DNA of 54,707 bases, from assembly GCA_964515405.1 (NCBI GenBank), contig CAZERD010000004.1, positions 1-54,707 on the forward strand, given 5' to 3'. Below are positions 7,339 to 15,156 of the stretch, piece after piece (positions within the stretch are counted from its first letter, which is position 1; each line of letters starts with the position of its first letter). A program made the position numbers and the translations under genes. The notes under the pieces were generated by a model. The model was given only the letters and a program-made list of their open reading frames with translations, was not told the DNA's origin and made no database searches. Origin of the DNA: CAZERD01 sp964515405 (GTDB taxonomy: Bacteria > Campylobacterota_A > Desulfurellia > Desulfurellales > CAZERD01).

Positions 7339-8507
7339 TGGTTTCAGTTAAAGAAGCTTTAAAAATCATCTCAGAGCGCATACAGCCCACAGAGTCCTTA
7401 GAGGTATACACCAACGAAAGCTATGGCCTCACACTCAGCAAGGATATCACAGCACCGCAGGATTCACCAACCTTTACCCGTGCCGCCATGGATGGATATG
7501 CCATATCAGACACGACCCTGAAAAAATATAAACTCGTGCCATCTATGGATGCATTAGACAAAGACACTGCTGTAAGAGTAAACACAGGAAATCTGCTCTC
7601 TGACCAGGTAAAAGCAGTGGTCGAACTCGAAAACACTATTCCCGTAAGCGAAGAATGCATAGAGCTTAGCATTATACCACAACCACACAGAAACATGAAT
7701 CTAGTGGGAATGGAGTTTAAAAAAGGAAAGGTAATAGCAAAAAAAGGAGAAATGGTTTCCACAAGGACTATGTCTCTGCTTTTCTATGCAGGAATACTTC
7801 GTGTTAGCGTCCATAGGAAACCGATAGTGGGTTTAATAACAACAGGAGATGAAGTAGCATTTCCTGGGGAGAAAACCAGTATAGATAGCGTATTCAACTC
7901 GAACTTCTACATTCTCAAGGGCCTGTTCAACAAATGGGGATGCGACATCGTGTATTTCGGGCACGCTAAAGACTCTGTGGAAGACATGGGAAAACGAATA
8001 GCAACAGCGATGGATAGGAGTGATATGGTTGTTACAACGGGAGGCTCCAGCAGAGGAAGTGCCGATTACACGAAGGAAGTATTCAGAAAACTCGGCGTAA
8101 ATATAATGCTTGAAAAAACAGCGATAAAGCCGGGGAAACCCATGTTATTCGGAACAAAAAATGAGAAACCCATCTTTGGCATGCCGGGATGGCCATCTGC
8201 TCTGTTCAGCACAGCCTACATATATCTAAAGCCCTCAGCCTACAAGTTGTCTGGCAGAAAAGAGGATAAGTTTTCTATTGTTCAAGGAATATTAACAAAA
8301 CCGATACACTCCAGAATCGGTAAAACCTACCTCATAAGGGTGGATGTAGAGTACAGAGATGGAAACTTCCTATGTACCCCAAAGGAAAATCAAACAACAG
8401 ATAATTTCTACACAGCAGTCTCTGCAGATGGGCTCATAATAGCAGATGAAAACAGGGGAGACGTAAAAGAGGGCACATCCCTCCCCCTAATACTGTTTGA
8501 TGATTAA
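7338..8507 (+). CDS. moeA: Molybdopterin molybdenumtransferase MoeA
   Basis: 389 residues from the ATG at 7338, which has GGGAGG upstream and overlaps the previous stop. MoeA inserts molybdate (or tungstate) into adenylylated molybdopterin, the last common step of Moco synthesis. Landmarks: S-P-x-F-T-R-A-A-M-D-G-Y-A (domain II), VGLITTGDEV and VVTTGGSSRGSADY (MoCF domain III), KPGKPMLFG and FGMPGWPSA, then the C-terminal domain IV. Length is close to the usual 390-410. With the paralogue upstream it may split duties, for example Mo versus W, or be two steps; that is inference. It ends tail to tail with the next minus-strand gene. Confidence 0.93.
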   Translation: MVSVKEALKIISERIQPTESLEVYTNESYGLTLSKDITAPQDSPTFTRAAMDGYAISDTTLKKYKLVPSMDALDKDTAVRVNTGNLLSDQVKAVVELENTIPVSEECIELSIIPQPHRNMNLVGMEFKKGKVIAKKGEMVSTRTMSLLFYAGILRVSVHRKPIVGLITTGDEVAFPGEKTSIDSVFNSNFYILKGLFNKWGCDIVYFGHAKDSVEDMGKRIATAMDRSDMVVTTGGSSRGSADYTKEVFRKLGVNIMLEKTAIKPGKPMLFGTKNEKPIFGMPGWPSALFSTAYIYLKPSAYKLSGRKEDKFSIVQGILTKPIHSRIGKTYLIRVDVEYRDGNFLCTPKENQTTDNFYTAVSADGLIIADENRGDVKEGTSLPLILFDD

Positions 8508-8824
8508 TCTTTTTTTATAATATCCAACAAGTCCTTGGCGCTCTCACCAGGCATAGAAGAACTTATCTTTATATTGCTCTTTGCCTCAAGATACTTGTTT
8601 ACTAACTCTCCCGGCGGATTCTCAAACTCGTATATCACCTTATCCATGGAAATCCTTCCGGTGACCTTCTCCTCAAACGGAAAACCATAAGGCACAATGG
8701 CCATGTGAACATTGTTGGAACCTGGAAGCAACTGGACAAGTGCAACATCCTCAATAGAATCTGTTACCTCATTGTACGAACCTATCACTGTCTCACCCGT
8801 GACCAACTTCACAAATTTAATCAT
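8504..8824 (-). CDS. Conserved-looking small protein, unknown function
   Basis: 106 residues from the ATG at 8824, which follows GGAGGG; an ATG four codons earlier lies inside that site and is unlikely. The first half (FVKLVTGETVIGSY, then alternating hydrophobic strands) looks like a small Sm/LSm-like beta barrel, and the C-terminal 30 residues are charged helix. I do not recognise a named family. It is the last gene of the ffh-to-yraN operon (12 bases after yraN), so a role near RNA or the ribosome is possible but unproven. It overlaps the 3' end of moeA on the other strand by 4 bases. Confidence 0.6.
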   Translation of the reverse strand: MIKFVKLVTGETVIGSYNEVTDSIEDVALVQLLPGSNNVHMAIVPYGFPFEEKVTGRISMDKVIYEFENPPGELVNKYLEAKSNIKISSSMPGESAKDLLDIIKKD

Positions 8825-8836
8825 TTTCCCTCCCAT

Positions 8837-9199
8837 CTAAAAAGCGTTCTCAACCCACACAACATCATCTTCTACTATTCCTATAGCATCGAACCTCACT
8901 TTCACTTCATGCTCGTTGATACCCAACCTTTTGAGAAATTCCCTAGCACAGACCCTGACCCTCTTCCTTTTAGCCTCGTTAATATATTCAAGGGGATGCC
9001 CGAAAACCGTTGTACTTCTCGCTTTAACCTCTATAAAAACAAACACGTCACCCCTTTTCGCTATTATATCTATCTCACCTCTCCTACACCTATAATTAAC
9101 CTCCACTATAGAATAACCCTTTTTTCTAACTAGCGACGAGGCTATATTCTCTGCTTCCCTGCCAAGAGATAGGCTACCTCTTTCTCTTGATCCTGGCAG
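8837..9199 (-). CDS. yraN: YraN family (UPF0102) nuclease-fold protein, apparent CTG start
   Basis: Members have a Holliday-junction-resolvase-like nuclease fold; function is unsettled. The core is clear: NYRCRRGEIDIIA, then FVFIEVKARS (the D-x(n)-E-x-K catalytic pattern) and the C-terminal VRFDAIGI. From the nearest standard start (GTG at 9106) the protein is 89 residues and lacks the conserved N-terminus. Upstream in the same frame the codons read LGREAEN...VRKKGYSIVE, exactly the missing family N-terminus, but contain no ATG, GTG or TTG. A CTG at 9199, 6 bases after AGGAGAGG, gives 120 residues, the normal family length, and overlaps rplS by 26 bases. I therefore prefer the CTG. Confidence 0.7.
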   Translation of the reverse strand: MPGSRERGSLSLGREAENIASSLVRKKGYSIVEVNYRCRRGEIDIIAKRGDVFVFIEVKARSTTVFGHPLEYINEAKRKRVRVCAREFLKRLGINEHEVKVRFDAIGIVEDDVVWVENAF

Positions 9200-9524
9200 C
9201 CTTTCCTCTCCTCTTTCTTAGGTAATAAAGTCTGGCTCTCCTAACCTTACCCCTGCTCACAACCTCAACCTTCTCTATGGTGGGGGTATAGTAGGGAAAA
9301 ACCTTCTCAACCCCAACCCCAAAAGACTCTTTCCTCACCGTAAACGTTTTGTTTATACCAGAACCCCTTCTTCTTATCACCACGCCGGAGAAAACCTGAA
9401 TCCTCTCCTTATTCCCTTCCTTAACCTTCAAATATACGTTTACAAAGTCTCCGGGCCACAATTCCGGGATTTCCTTCCCGTATTTGGACTTCATATCCTC
9501 TTCAAAGAGTCTCAACTTATCCAT
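9174..9524 (-). CDS. rplS: 50S ribosomal protein L19
   Basis: 116 residues, the usual length. L19 sits at the 30S-50S interface. Family landmarks are PGDFVNVYLKVKEGNKERIQ, FSGVVIRRRGSG, the TFTVRK strand and the basic tail after VEVVSRGKVRRARLYYLR. It overlaps the end of trmD by 8 bases, as expected for the trmD-rplS pair, and its own 3' end overlaps the proposed start of yraN. Confidence 0.97.
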   Translation of the reverse strand: MDKLRLFEEDMKSKYGKEIPELWPGDFVNVYLKVKEGNKERIQVFSGVVIRRRGSGINKTFTVRKESFGVGVEKVFPYYTPTIEKVEVVSRGKVRRARLYYLRKRRGKAARIKRKR

Positions 9525-10188
9525 CTGCTTCTCCCGCTTTCATTAGAGTTCTCTCCTGGGCCTTCTTCAGCCTCCATTCTTTGATAGCACGGTGATTTCC
9601 ACTCAAAAGCACCTCGGGAACCTTGAGACCCATAAACTCTCTGGGTCTTGTGTACTGAGGATATTCAAGAAGACCATCGTTGAAACTTTCCTCTCTCAAT
9701 GATTCCCTATTCCCCAGCACCTCTGGAATAAGCCTAACAACCGCATCAACAATGACCATAGCTGCAATTTCTCCACCGCTCAACACAAATTTGCCTATTG
9801 ACAGTTCATCATCAACGAAATGCTTAACTCTCTCGTCAAAACCCTCGTATCTACCGCACACGAGGGCTATAGCTCCTTTGCCCGAAAGCTCTTCTGCTAC
9901 CCTCTGGGTAAACAATCTACCTTGAGGACTCAACAAAACTCGGTAAACGTGAGGGTCTCTTCTCTTTATATACTCAAGGCTCCTATAAATAGGCTCCACT
10001 TTCATCAACATACCAGCACCACCACCATACGGGTAGTCATCGGTTGTCCTATGCTTGTCCGTTGTAAAATCTCTGAGATTAACAGTCTCTATGTTCACTA
10101 ACCCCCTTTCCTGAGCCCTCTTGATGATGGACACTCCCCACACCGAGTCAAACATCTCCGGGAATATGGTCACCACATAAATGTTCAT
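9517..10188 (-). CDS. trmD: tRNA (guanine37-N1)-methyltransferase
   Basis: 223 residues. TrmD methylates G37 next to the anticodon of tRNAs reading CNN codons, preventing +1 frameshifts. The trefoil-knot SAM site is visible: TTDDYPYGGGAGMLMK (disordered lid, catalytic Asp region) and VLSGGEIAAMVIVDAVVRL. The N-terminus MNIYVVTIFPEMFD is typical. It starts 4 bases after khpA, leaving no room for rimM, which normally lies between them. Confidence 0.97.
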   Translation of the reverse strand: MNIYVVTIFPEMFDSVWGVSIIKRAQERGLVNIETVNLRDFTTDKHRTTDDYPYGGGAGMLMKVEPIYRSLEYIKRRDPHVYRVLLSPQGRLFTQRVAEELSGKGAIALVCGRYEGFDERVKHFVDDELSIGKFVLSGGEIAAMVIVDAVVRLIPEVLGNRESLREESFNDGLLEYPQYTRPREFMGLKVPEVLLSGNHRAIKEWRLKKAQERTLMKAGEADG

Positions 10189-10192
10189 TCCC

Positions 10193-10420
10193 TTAGAGTA
10201 TCTCTAAGACAGCCTTTTTTCCTCTCTTCATAGCAGAGGCATTCAAAATCGTTCTTATAGCTCTCGCTATGTTACCCTGTTTACCTATAACCTTACCTCT
10301 GTTGTTCTCATCAACCATAACTTCTATAATAACGGTTTTTTCACCCTCTACTTCTCTAATAGAAACCTCACTATTCTCATCAACTAAAGCCCTTACAATG
10401 CATTCCACCAGTTCTTTCAT
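10193..10420 (-). CDS. khpA: KhpA-type KH domain RNA-binding protein
   Basis: 75 residues from the ATG at 10420, which shares a base with the rpsP stop. A single type II KH domain with the GKQG loop (V-I-G-K-Q-G-N-I-A-R-A-I-R). KhpA binds many small and messenger RNAs, often with KhpB. Position between rpsP and trmD is the standard one. A GTG one codon earlier is an equally possible start. Confidence 0.92.
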   Translation of the reverse strand: MKELVECIVRALVDENSEVSIREVEGEKTVIIEVMVDENNRGKVIGKQGNIARAIRTILNASAMKRGKKAVLEIL

Positions 10421-10653
10421 CACCCCACCCTTTTAATGAGATTTTTTACCGTTTCTGACACAGTTGAACCTTTCTTAACCCACTCCTCAAACTTTTCTCT
10501 GTCCAACTTAATCTTATCCGTCTCTTTAAAAGGGTCATAATACCCAATTTCATCAATAACCCTTCCATCCCTTTTGCTTCTCACATTCGTAACAACAATC
10601 CTATAAAAGGGCCTGTGCTTTTTCCCAAGGCGCTTCAAACGAATGGTAATCAC
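10420..10653 (-). CDS. rpsP: 30S ribosomal protein S16
   Basis: 77 residues. The N-terminus ITIRLKRLGKKHRPFYRIVV and IGYYDPF are diagnostic of S16, which stabilises the 30S body and 16S rRNA. It follows ffh by 14 bases and overlaps khpA by one base. The protein is at the short end of the family range. Confidence 0.97.
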   Translation of the reverse strand: MITIRLKRLGKKHRPFYRIVVTNVRSKRDGRVIDEIGYYDPFKETDKIKLDREKFEEWVKKGSTVSETVKNLIKRVG

Positions 10654-10667
10654 TACCTTATCCTCCT

Positions 10668-11993
10668 TTAACTGTTAATCCCTAGTTTTTTCATAAGTTC
10701 TAAAGCCTTTGTTTTATTTATACCCTTCATCATTTTCTGAATCTCCGAAAACTGCTTGAGCAACTTATTCACGTCCTGCACCCGCGTGCCCGAACCCTTT
10801 GCTATCCTTCTTTTCCTGCTGGCATTGATAATCTTGTAGTTCCTACGCTCCTCCTTAGTCATAGAGAGGATCATAGCCTCTATGCGCTTCATCTGTATAT
10901 CAAACTCCTCAAAATTGTCAATCTTGATCTTGTTAAGCCCTGGAATCATCTTTATAATACTGCTAAGCGATCCCATTTTCTTAATCTTTCTTATCTGCTC
11001 CAAATAATCTTCAAGACTAAACTCTTGCTTCTTCAACTTTCTGGCAAGCTGCCTTGCTTCTTCATCATCATGTTGTTCTCTCACCTTCTCTATGAGAGTA
11101 AGCACATCCCCCATACCCAGAATCCTGGAGGCTACACGGTCCGGATAGAACGGCTCCAGGTCGTTCAGTTTCTCTCCTACCCCAGCAAACTTTATAGGTT
11201 TACCAATTATCCTCATAACGGAGAGCGCAGCACCACCCCTAGCATCTGAATCCATCTTGGTAAAGAGAAAACCTGTCAATCCCACTTCCCTCTCAAACAC
11301 CTCAGCTACATTAACAGCTTCCTGACCTATCATAACATCAGCAACAAACAGAACCTCGTTAGGGCTTACTACTTTCTTCATTCTCCTCAGTTCCTGCATA
11401 AGTTCGTCATCCACATGCAACCTGCCTGCCGTATCCATTATGATTATGTCTCTCCCTGTTTTCTTTGCATGCTCTACAGAGTCCTCTGCTATTTTAACAG
11501 GATCCTTCTTATCCTCGCTGAACACAGGAATACCCACCTGTCTGCCCAGCACCTCAAGCTGCCTTACAGCCGCTGGTCTATATATATCACAGGCAACAAG
11601 CAGCGGTTGTCTTCCTTTCTTTCTAAAAAATAGGGCAAGTTTCGCAGCGGACGTCGTCTTGCCAGACCCTTGAAGTCCTACAAGCATAATAATAAATGGT
11701 GTTGATGTGATTGAAAGTGTAGTCGCTTCTCCTCCCAGCAGTTCAACTATCTTCCTGTGGACAGAATCCACAATGAGTTGCCCCGGGGTAAGGCTCTTCT
11801 CTAGATCCTTGCCCTTTAAATCCTCTTCAACCTCTTTTATAAAGCCTTTAACAACCTTGAAATTAACATCCGCTTCTAAAAGAGCAAACTTTATTTCCTT
11901 AAGGGCCTGTTTGAGATCCTGCTCTGTTATAACCCCTCTTCCCTTTATCTTCTTGAAGACAGAGTTGAGCTTCTCACTCAAATCGTTAAACAT
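10668..11993 (-). CDS. ffh: Signal recognition particle protein Ffh
   Basis: 441 residues. Ffh binds 4.5S RNA and nascent signal sequences and docks on FtsY. The N domain (1-90) precedes a G domain with GLQGSGKTT, DTAGRLHVD, TKMDSDARGG and the closing GVGEKLNDLEPF. The M domain (about 300-441) has the RNA-binding RKRRIAKGSGTRVQDVNKLL helices but is short and lacks a long Met-rich tail. It is the first gene of the operon, behind a strong promoter. Its receptor ftsY lies at the right edge of the window. Confidence 0.97.
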   Translation of the reverse strand: MFNDLSEKLNSVFKKIKGRGVITEQDLKQALKEIKFALLEADVNFKVVKGFIKEVEEDLKGKDLEKSLTPGQLIVDSVHRKIVELLGGEATTLSITSTPFIIMLVGLQGSGKTTSAAKLALFFRKKGRQPLLVACDIYRPAAVRQLEVLGRQVGIPVFSEDKKDPVKIAEDSVEHAKKTGRDIIIMDTAGRLHVDDELMQELRRMKKVVSPNEVLFVADVMIGQEAVNVAEVFEREVGLTGFLFTKMDSDARGGAALSVMRIIGKPIKFAGVGEKLNDLEPFYPDRVASRILGMGDVLTLIEKVREQHDDEEARQLARKLKKQEFSLEDYLEQIRKIKKMGSLSSIIKMIPGLNKIKIDNFEEFDIQMKRIEAMILSMTKEERRNYKIINASRKRRIAKGSGTRVQDVNKLLKQFSEIQKMMKGINKTKALELMKKLGINS

Positions 11994-12012
11994 TCTATCC
12001 TCCTATTGGGAG

Positions 12013-12041
12013 TTAATATGCTATTGGAAAAAGATTGTCAA
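12013..12041 (-). promoter_or_regulatory. Sigma-70 promoter of the ffh operon
   Basis: On the minus strand, a perfect TTGACA (12041-12036), a 17-base spacer and TATTAA (12018-12013) lie just before the ffh start, whose ribosome binding site is AGGAGG. The predicted leader is very short. Confidence 0.7.
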
Positions 12042-12091
12042 CATTTTAACTGCCTTGAAAATTTTGAACATATGACTAAAATTAAAATGAT

Positions 12092-12415
12092 ATGAGACAT
12101 AGACGGGGGAGAAGAAAAAAGGAGAGAATCATCAATATAAATGCCAGAGTCAGGTGCTTCAAGCCCTGCAACACACCATTGAGAATGTTGAACTACACTG
12201 TAATAAACGAGGACGAACTCGAAGCACTAAGGTTGGCTGACTACTCTGGCATGTACCAGGAGGAAGCAGCAGACAGGATGAATATCTCCCGAACCACGTT
12301 CGCAAGAATACTAAAAAGGGCCAGAGAAAAAGTAGTAAAAGCGCTTATAAACGGCGAAGCAATACTTATAGGAGGAACTAAACATGATAATAGCTATTCC
12401 GACGAACAATGGTAA
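12092..12415 (+). CDS. DUF134 family helix-turn-helix protein
   Basis: 107 residues. The N-terminal basic stretch and a V-R-C-F-K-P-C segment (two Cys, possible metal site) precede a sigma-region-4-like helix-turn-helix: DELEALRLADYSGMYQEEAA then RMNISRTTFARILKRAREK. This matches the DUF134 family, predicted DNA-binding regulators. Its gene usually sits next to NifX-like proteins, as here, where the next gene overlaps by 32 bases. It is probably a transcription factor for this small cluster; the signal is unknown. Confidence 0.85.
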   Translation: MRHRRGRRKKERIININARVRCFKPCNTPLRMLNYTVINEDELEALRLADYSGMYQEEAADRMNISRTTFARILKRAREKVVKALINGEAILIGGTKHDNSYSDEQW

Positions 12416-12731
12416 AACAGTTTCAAAACACGTTTCATTGAGCAAGTACATAACTAAAATAGAGGTTCAAAACGGAGAGATAATCGACAGGATACTAGTA
12501 GAAAACCCTATACCAGGCATGATCAAGAAGTCTGAAGGCAGCACTGAAGGGGCAAGGGGGTTAGGTGCAGGAAGGATAATTCCAGAAATAGTCGGAAACG
12601 CAGACGTATTTGTGGCAAGGGAAATAGGTGAAGGAATGAAGAGAAACCTTACCTACGCTGGTATAAAGGTAGTAACCACCGATAAAAGCTCTATAGAAGA
12701 AATAATAAATGAATTTAAGGGAGGTGCATAA
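12384..12731 (+). CDS. NifX/NafY-like (dinitrogenase FeMo-cofactor family) protein
   Basis: 115 residues. MIIAIPTNNGKTVSKHVS and the SKYITKIEVQNGEI segment, followed by VFVAREIGEGMKRNLTYAGIKV, fit the RNase H-like NifX/MTH1175 family, which binds metal clusters or their precursors. No nif genes are nearby, so a role in nitrogen fixation is not implied; solitary members occur widely in anaerobes with unknown ligands. The ATG has GGAGGA upstream inside the DUF134 gene. Confidence 0.85.
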   Translation: MIIAIPTNNGKTVSKHVSLSKYITKIEVQNGEIIDRILVENPIPGMIKKSEGSTEGARGLGAGRIIPEIVGNADVFVAREIGEGMKRNLTYAGIKVVTTDKSSIEEIINEFKGGA

Positions 12732-12976
12732 TGGCTATGAGGAGATTCAAATGCGCAGAATGTGGACATGAGTTTGAGGAACCATTCGGCACGGGTAGAC
12801 CTACATGTCCAAAGTGCAACAGTCCGAACGTATACAGGATTGACGACTACATGCCAAGGTACGGTTCGCCGGATACAGCCCCTGGATTCGGTAGAGGATT
12901 CGGACGGGGTATGGGCAGAAGATTTGGAAGAGGCAGAGGATTCGGACGGGGTATGGGCAGAAGAGAATGGTGGTAG
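12731..12976 (+). CDS. Zinc-ribbon protein with Gly/Arg-rich repeat tail
   Basis: 81 residues, starting on the last base of the previous stop. The first 40 residues form a FmdB-like zinc ribbon (F-K-C-A-E-C-G-H, then CPKCNSP). The last 30 residues are a low-complexity Gly-Phe-Gly-Arg tail (GFGRGFGRGMGRR repeated), strongly basic and of the type that binds nucleic acid or forms assemblies. The tail is encoded by a 42-base near-tandem unit. Partner of the DUF134 and NifX-like genes by overlap; function unknown. Confidence 0.8.
   Translation: MAMRRFKCAECGHEFEEPFGTGRPTCPKCNSPNVYRIDDYMPRYGSPDTAPGFGRGFGRGMGRRFGRGRGFGRGMGRREWW
12893..12964 (+). repeat. Two exact 30-base direct repeats, 42-base period
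   Basis: Positions 12893-12922 and 12935-12964 are identical over 30 bases. They encode the repeated Arg-Gly-Phe-Gly-Arg-Gly-Met-Gly-Arg-Arg unit of the zinc-ribbon tail. The near-perfect identity at DNA level points to a recent tandem duplication that kept frame. Confidence 0.85.
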
Positions 12977-12978
12977 TA

Positions 12979-13017
12979 ACAGCCCCTTAGGGGGCTGTCT
13001 CCTGCTCCCTTTTTTTC
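12979..13017 (+). terminator. Rho-independent terminator of the DUF134 operon
   Basis: An 8-base-pair stem, ACAGCCCC / GGGGCTGT, with a TTAG loop (12979-12998), followed after a short C-rich stretch by a run of seven T (about 13010-13016). The gap before the T run makes it less than ideal. Confidence 0.65.
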
Positions 13018-13030
13018 CAAATATAAAACA

Positions 13031-13059
13031 TTGACATTGGTTATATTTTTTTATAGACT
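13031..13059 (+). promoter_or_regulatory. Putative sigma-70 promoter of the metal-type ABC importer
   Basis: TTGACA at 13031-13036, 17 bases, then TAGACT at 13054-13059. The leader of about 75 bases before the ATG at 13142 has no cobalamin riboswitch features that I can see. Confidence 0.5.
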
Positions 13060-13141
13060 ACGCTCGTGAGTTACGCTGTAGAAATGGTGGATTTGGTGTT
13101 CGTTATATACAAGCTTATAAAAATTACGGGAAGGTGACATC

Positions 13142-14209
13142 ATGAGAAGAGTAAGTATTTTGCTTGCTATCTGCCTATGCCTGGTTTTAGCATGGAACCC
13201 CACTAAGGTGATAGCTGGAACAATAACAGTAAACGACCTGGGACATACGGTCAAGATTCACAGTCCAGCAAAGAGATATGTGGTCCTGTTCCCCCAAGCT
13301 CTACCGTTTTTTTACATGCTACATGCTCAAAAAGGCCTTGTTGGATACCCTGGGTTCGGAGTGAAAAAAACACCTTATTTCTCCGGAAACTTGATTCTTT
13401 TAGTTGATCCCAACTTCAAAAAGAGAGTTGAAGATGTCGGATACCCAAAAGGGGCGAACATAGAAGCAATCGTTGGTTTAAAACCGGATTTCGTGGTGGA
13501 CGTGGTATTTGCCAAAGCGCTGGATGAAAAAATAGAAAAATTCGGTATCCCAGTAATAGGTGTAACGTTTGGATTCGGCAACATCAAGAACTTCATAGCC
13601 AGTGTAAAAGCCATAGCCACAGCCACAGGACACGTAAAAGAGGGGCAGAAATACATAGACTACTACAAAGGCATAATAGAACTCTTGCAAAGCAAGCTGA
13701 AGAATGCACCCACAAGACCGAAGGTTCTTTATCTAAGCTATGAAGGACCTAAAAGCAATAAGCTCACATCGGGTGGTAAATTCGATACGCTCATTCACCA
13801 GATAATAAGCACAGCAGGAGGAATAGACGTAGCCAGAAACGTGCCCGGTTTCTTCGGCGAGATATCCGACGAAGACATACTCAAATGGAATCCCGATTAC
13901 ATAATCGTTGGACCGGGGGGTAACCCGCAGGATATATACAACAACCCTAAACTAAGATATATAAATGCAGTCATTCACAAGAGGGTATACAAAGTACCAA
14001 GCGATGGAAATGCCAGATATTCAAACTGGTACACGCCGGAAAAATCGTCCCTCGGCATGCTGTGGACAGCAAAGTTACTGCATCCTAAGCTGTTCAAAAA
14101 TATTAGTATGAGAAAGGAGGCAGCCTATTACTATAGAGAGTTCTGGAACATCAACATGAAAAGCATCTCAATCAAGGGCAGCTTCCCATGGCGAAAATCA
14201 TCCCGGTAG
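13142..14209 (+). CDS. Iron/cobalamin-type ABC importer, substrate-binding protein
   Basis: 355 residues with a signal peptide of about 26 residues (lysine-arginine start, hydrophobic core, ending near VIAG). The mature part opens with ITVNDLGHTVKIHSPAKRYVVL, the typical start of BtuF/FhuD/FepB-class proteins, and contains EAIVGLKPDFVVD and ILKWNPDYIIVGPGG, their hinge-side landmarks. The ligand may be a ferric chelate, cobalamin, or a molybdate/tungstate-like complex; sequence does not decide. It overlaps the permease gene by 22 bases. Confidence 0.88.
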   Translation: MRRVSILLAICLCLVLAWNPTKVIAGTITVNDLGHTVKIHSPAKRYVVLFPQALPFFYMLHAQKGLVGYPGFGVKKTPYFSGNLILLVDPNFKKRVEDVGYPKGANIEAIVGLKPDFVVDVVFAKALDEKIEKFGIPVIGVTFGFGNIKNFIASVKAIATATGHVKEGQKYIDYYKGIIELLQSKLKNAPTRPKVLYLSYEGPKSNKLTSGGKFDTLIHQIISTAGGIDVARNVPGFFGEISDEDILKWNPDYIIVGPGGNPQDIYNNPKLRYINAVIHKRVYKVPSDGNARYSNWYTPEKSSLGMLWTAKLLHPKLFKNISMRKEAAYYYREFWNINMKSISIKGSFPWRKSSR

Positions 14210-15156
14210 CCCTACTCGCATGCGTCGTATTCGCCTCCTTGTGTATCGGAACATATCATATTACACCTCCTCAAGTCGTAGGTGTCATCCTGGGACACCG
14301 GGGTGGCATCTACCGTACTATTATATATCAGATAAGGCTACCGCGGATCGTGTTTGACATACTGGTGGGCGGCGGTCTCAGTGTTGCAGGTATATCCTAT
14401 CAGGGGATCTTTAAAAATCCTTTAGTATCTCCAGACATACTCGGTGTAGCCTCAGGAGCAGCATTTGGAGCAGCTCTCGCCATACTACTCAACCAAAACC
14501 TGTATGTTACAGAAACACTAGCATTCCTGTTTGGAACGCTTTCAGTTTTCCTATCCTTCATGTTAGCAAAAAGAGGCAACGAGTTGCCCGTGCTTGGACT
14601 TGTAATATCCGGCATAGTAGTCGGAGCATTTTTTTCCTCACTGCTTGGTATGGCTAAATACTTTGCCGACACACAAAATCAACTACCAGAAATTGTTTTT
14701 TGGATCATGGGCAGTTTCTCCGGTGTAGGCTGGAATATATGGCCTGCTATGCTTGTAATTGCTATATCAACCTTCATGCTTTACCTGATGAGATGGCAAA
14801 TAAACATGGCCTCTCTAAACGACGATGAAGCAAAGTCATTAGGGGTAAACGTCAATATGATCCGTAAAATAACCATAGTTCTCTCAACCATCATAACAGC
14901 ATCAAGCGTCAGTATAGTAGGCATTATAGGATGGGTGGGTCTAGTAATACCTCACATATCACGTCTGCTCGTTGGAAGTGACAATACCAAAGCTCTCCCC
15001 CTGAGCATGATAACGGGAGGTATATTTCTAGTCCTTGTTGATGACATAGCAAGGAGTGCAACATCTGGAGAGATACCCATAGGGATACTAACTTCATTCA
15101 TAGGAGCCCCATTCTTTGCATACCTATACAGGAAACAAAGGAGGGGATATGAATAG
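14188..15156 (+). CDS. FecCD family ABC importer permease
   Basis: 322 residues and about nine to ten membrane segments. RTIIYQIRLPRIVFDILVGG, GISYQGIFKNPLVSPDILGV and GWVGLVIPHISRLLVG are classic BtuC/FecCD sequences, the last with the coupling helix region; DDEAKSLGVNV is also conserved. One copy, so it works as a homodimer. Overlaps its binding protein gene in front and the ATPase gene behind. Confidence 0.93.
   Translation: MAKIIPVALLACVVFASLCIGTYHITPPQVVGVILGHRGGIYRTIIYQIRLPRIVFDILVGGGLSVAGISYQGIFKNPLVSPDILGVASGAAFGAALAILLNQNLYVTETLAFLFGTLSVFLSFMLAKRGNELPVLGLVISGIVVGAFFSSLLGMAKYFADTQNQLPEIVFWIMGSFSGVGWNIWPAMLVIAISTFMLYLMRWQINMASLNDDEAKSLGVNVNMIRKITIVLSTIITASSVSIVGIIGWVGLVIPHISRLLVGSDNTKALPLSMITGGIFLVLVDDIARSATSGEIPIGILTSFIGAPFFAYLYRKQRRGYE

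Noticed and set aside
12384..12731. Evidence for nitrogen fixation
   Set aside because: The NifX-like protein belongs to a broad family and no nifHDK, nifB or nifE genes occur in the window.
13060..13141. Cobalamin riboswitch before the iron/B12-type importer
   Set aside because: The leader is too short (about 75 bases) and shows no B12-box-like conserved segment.
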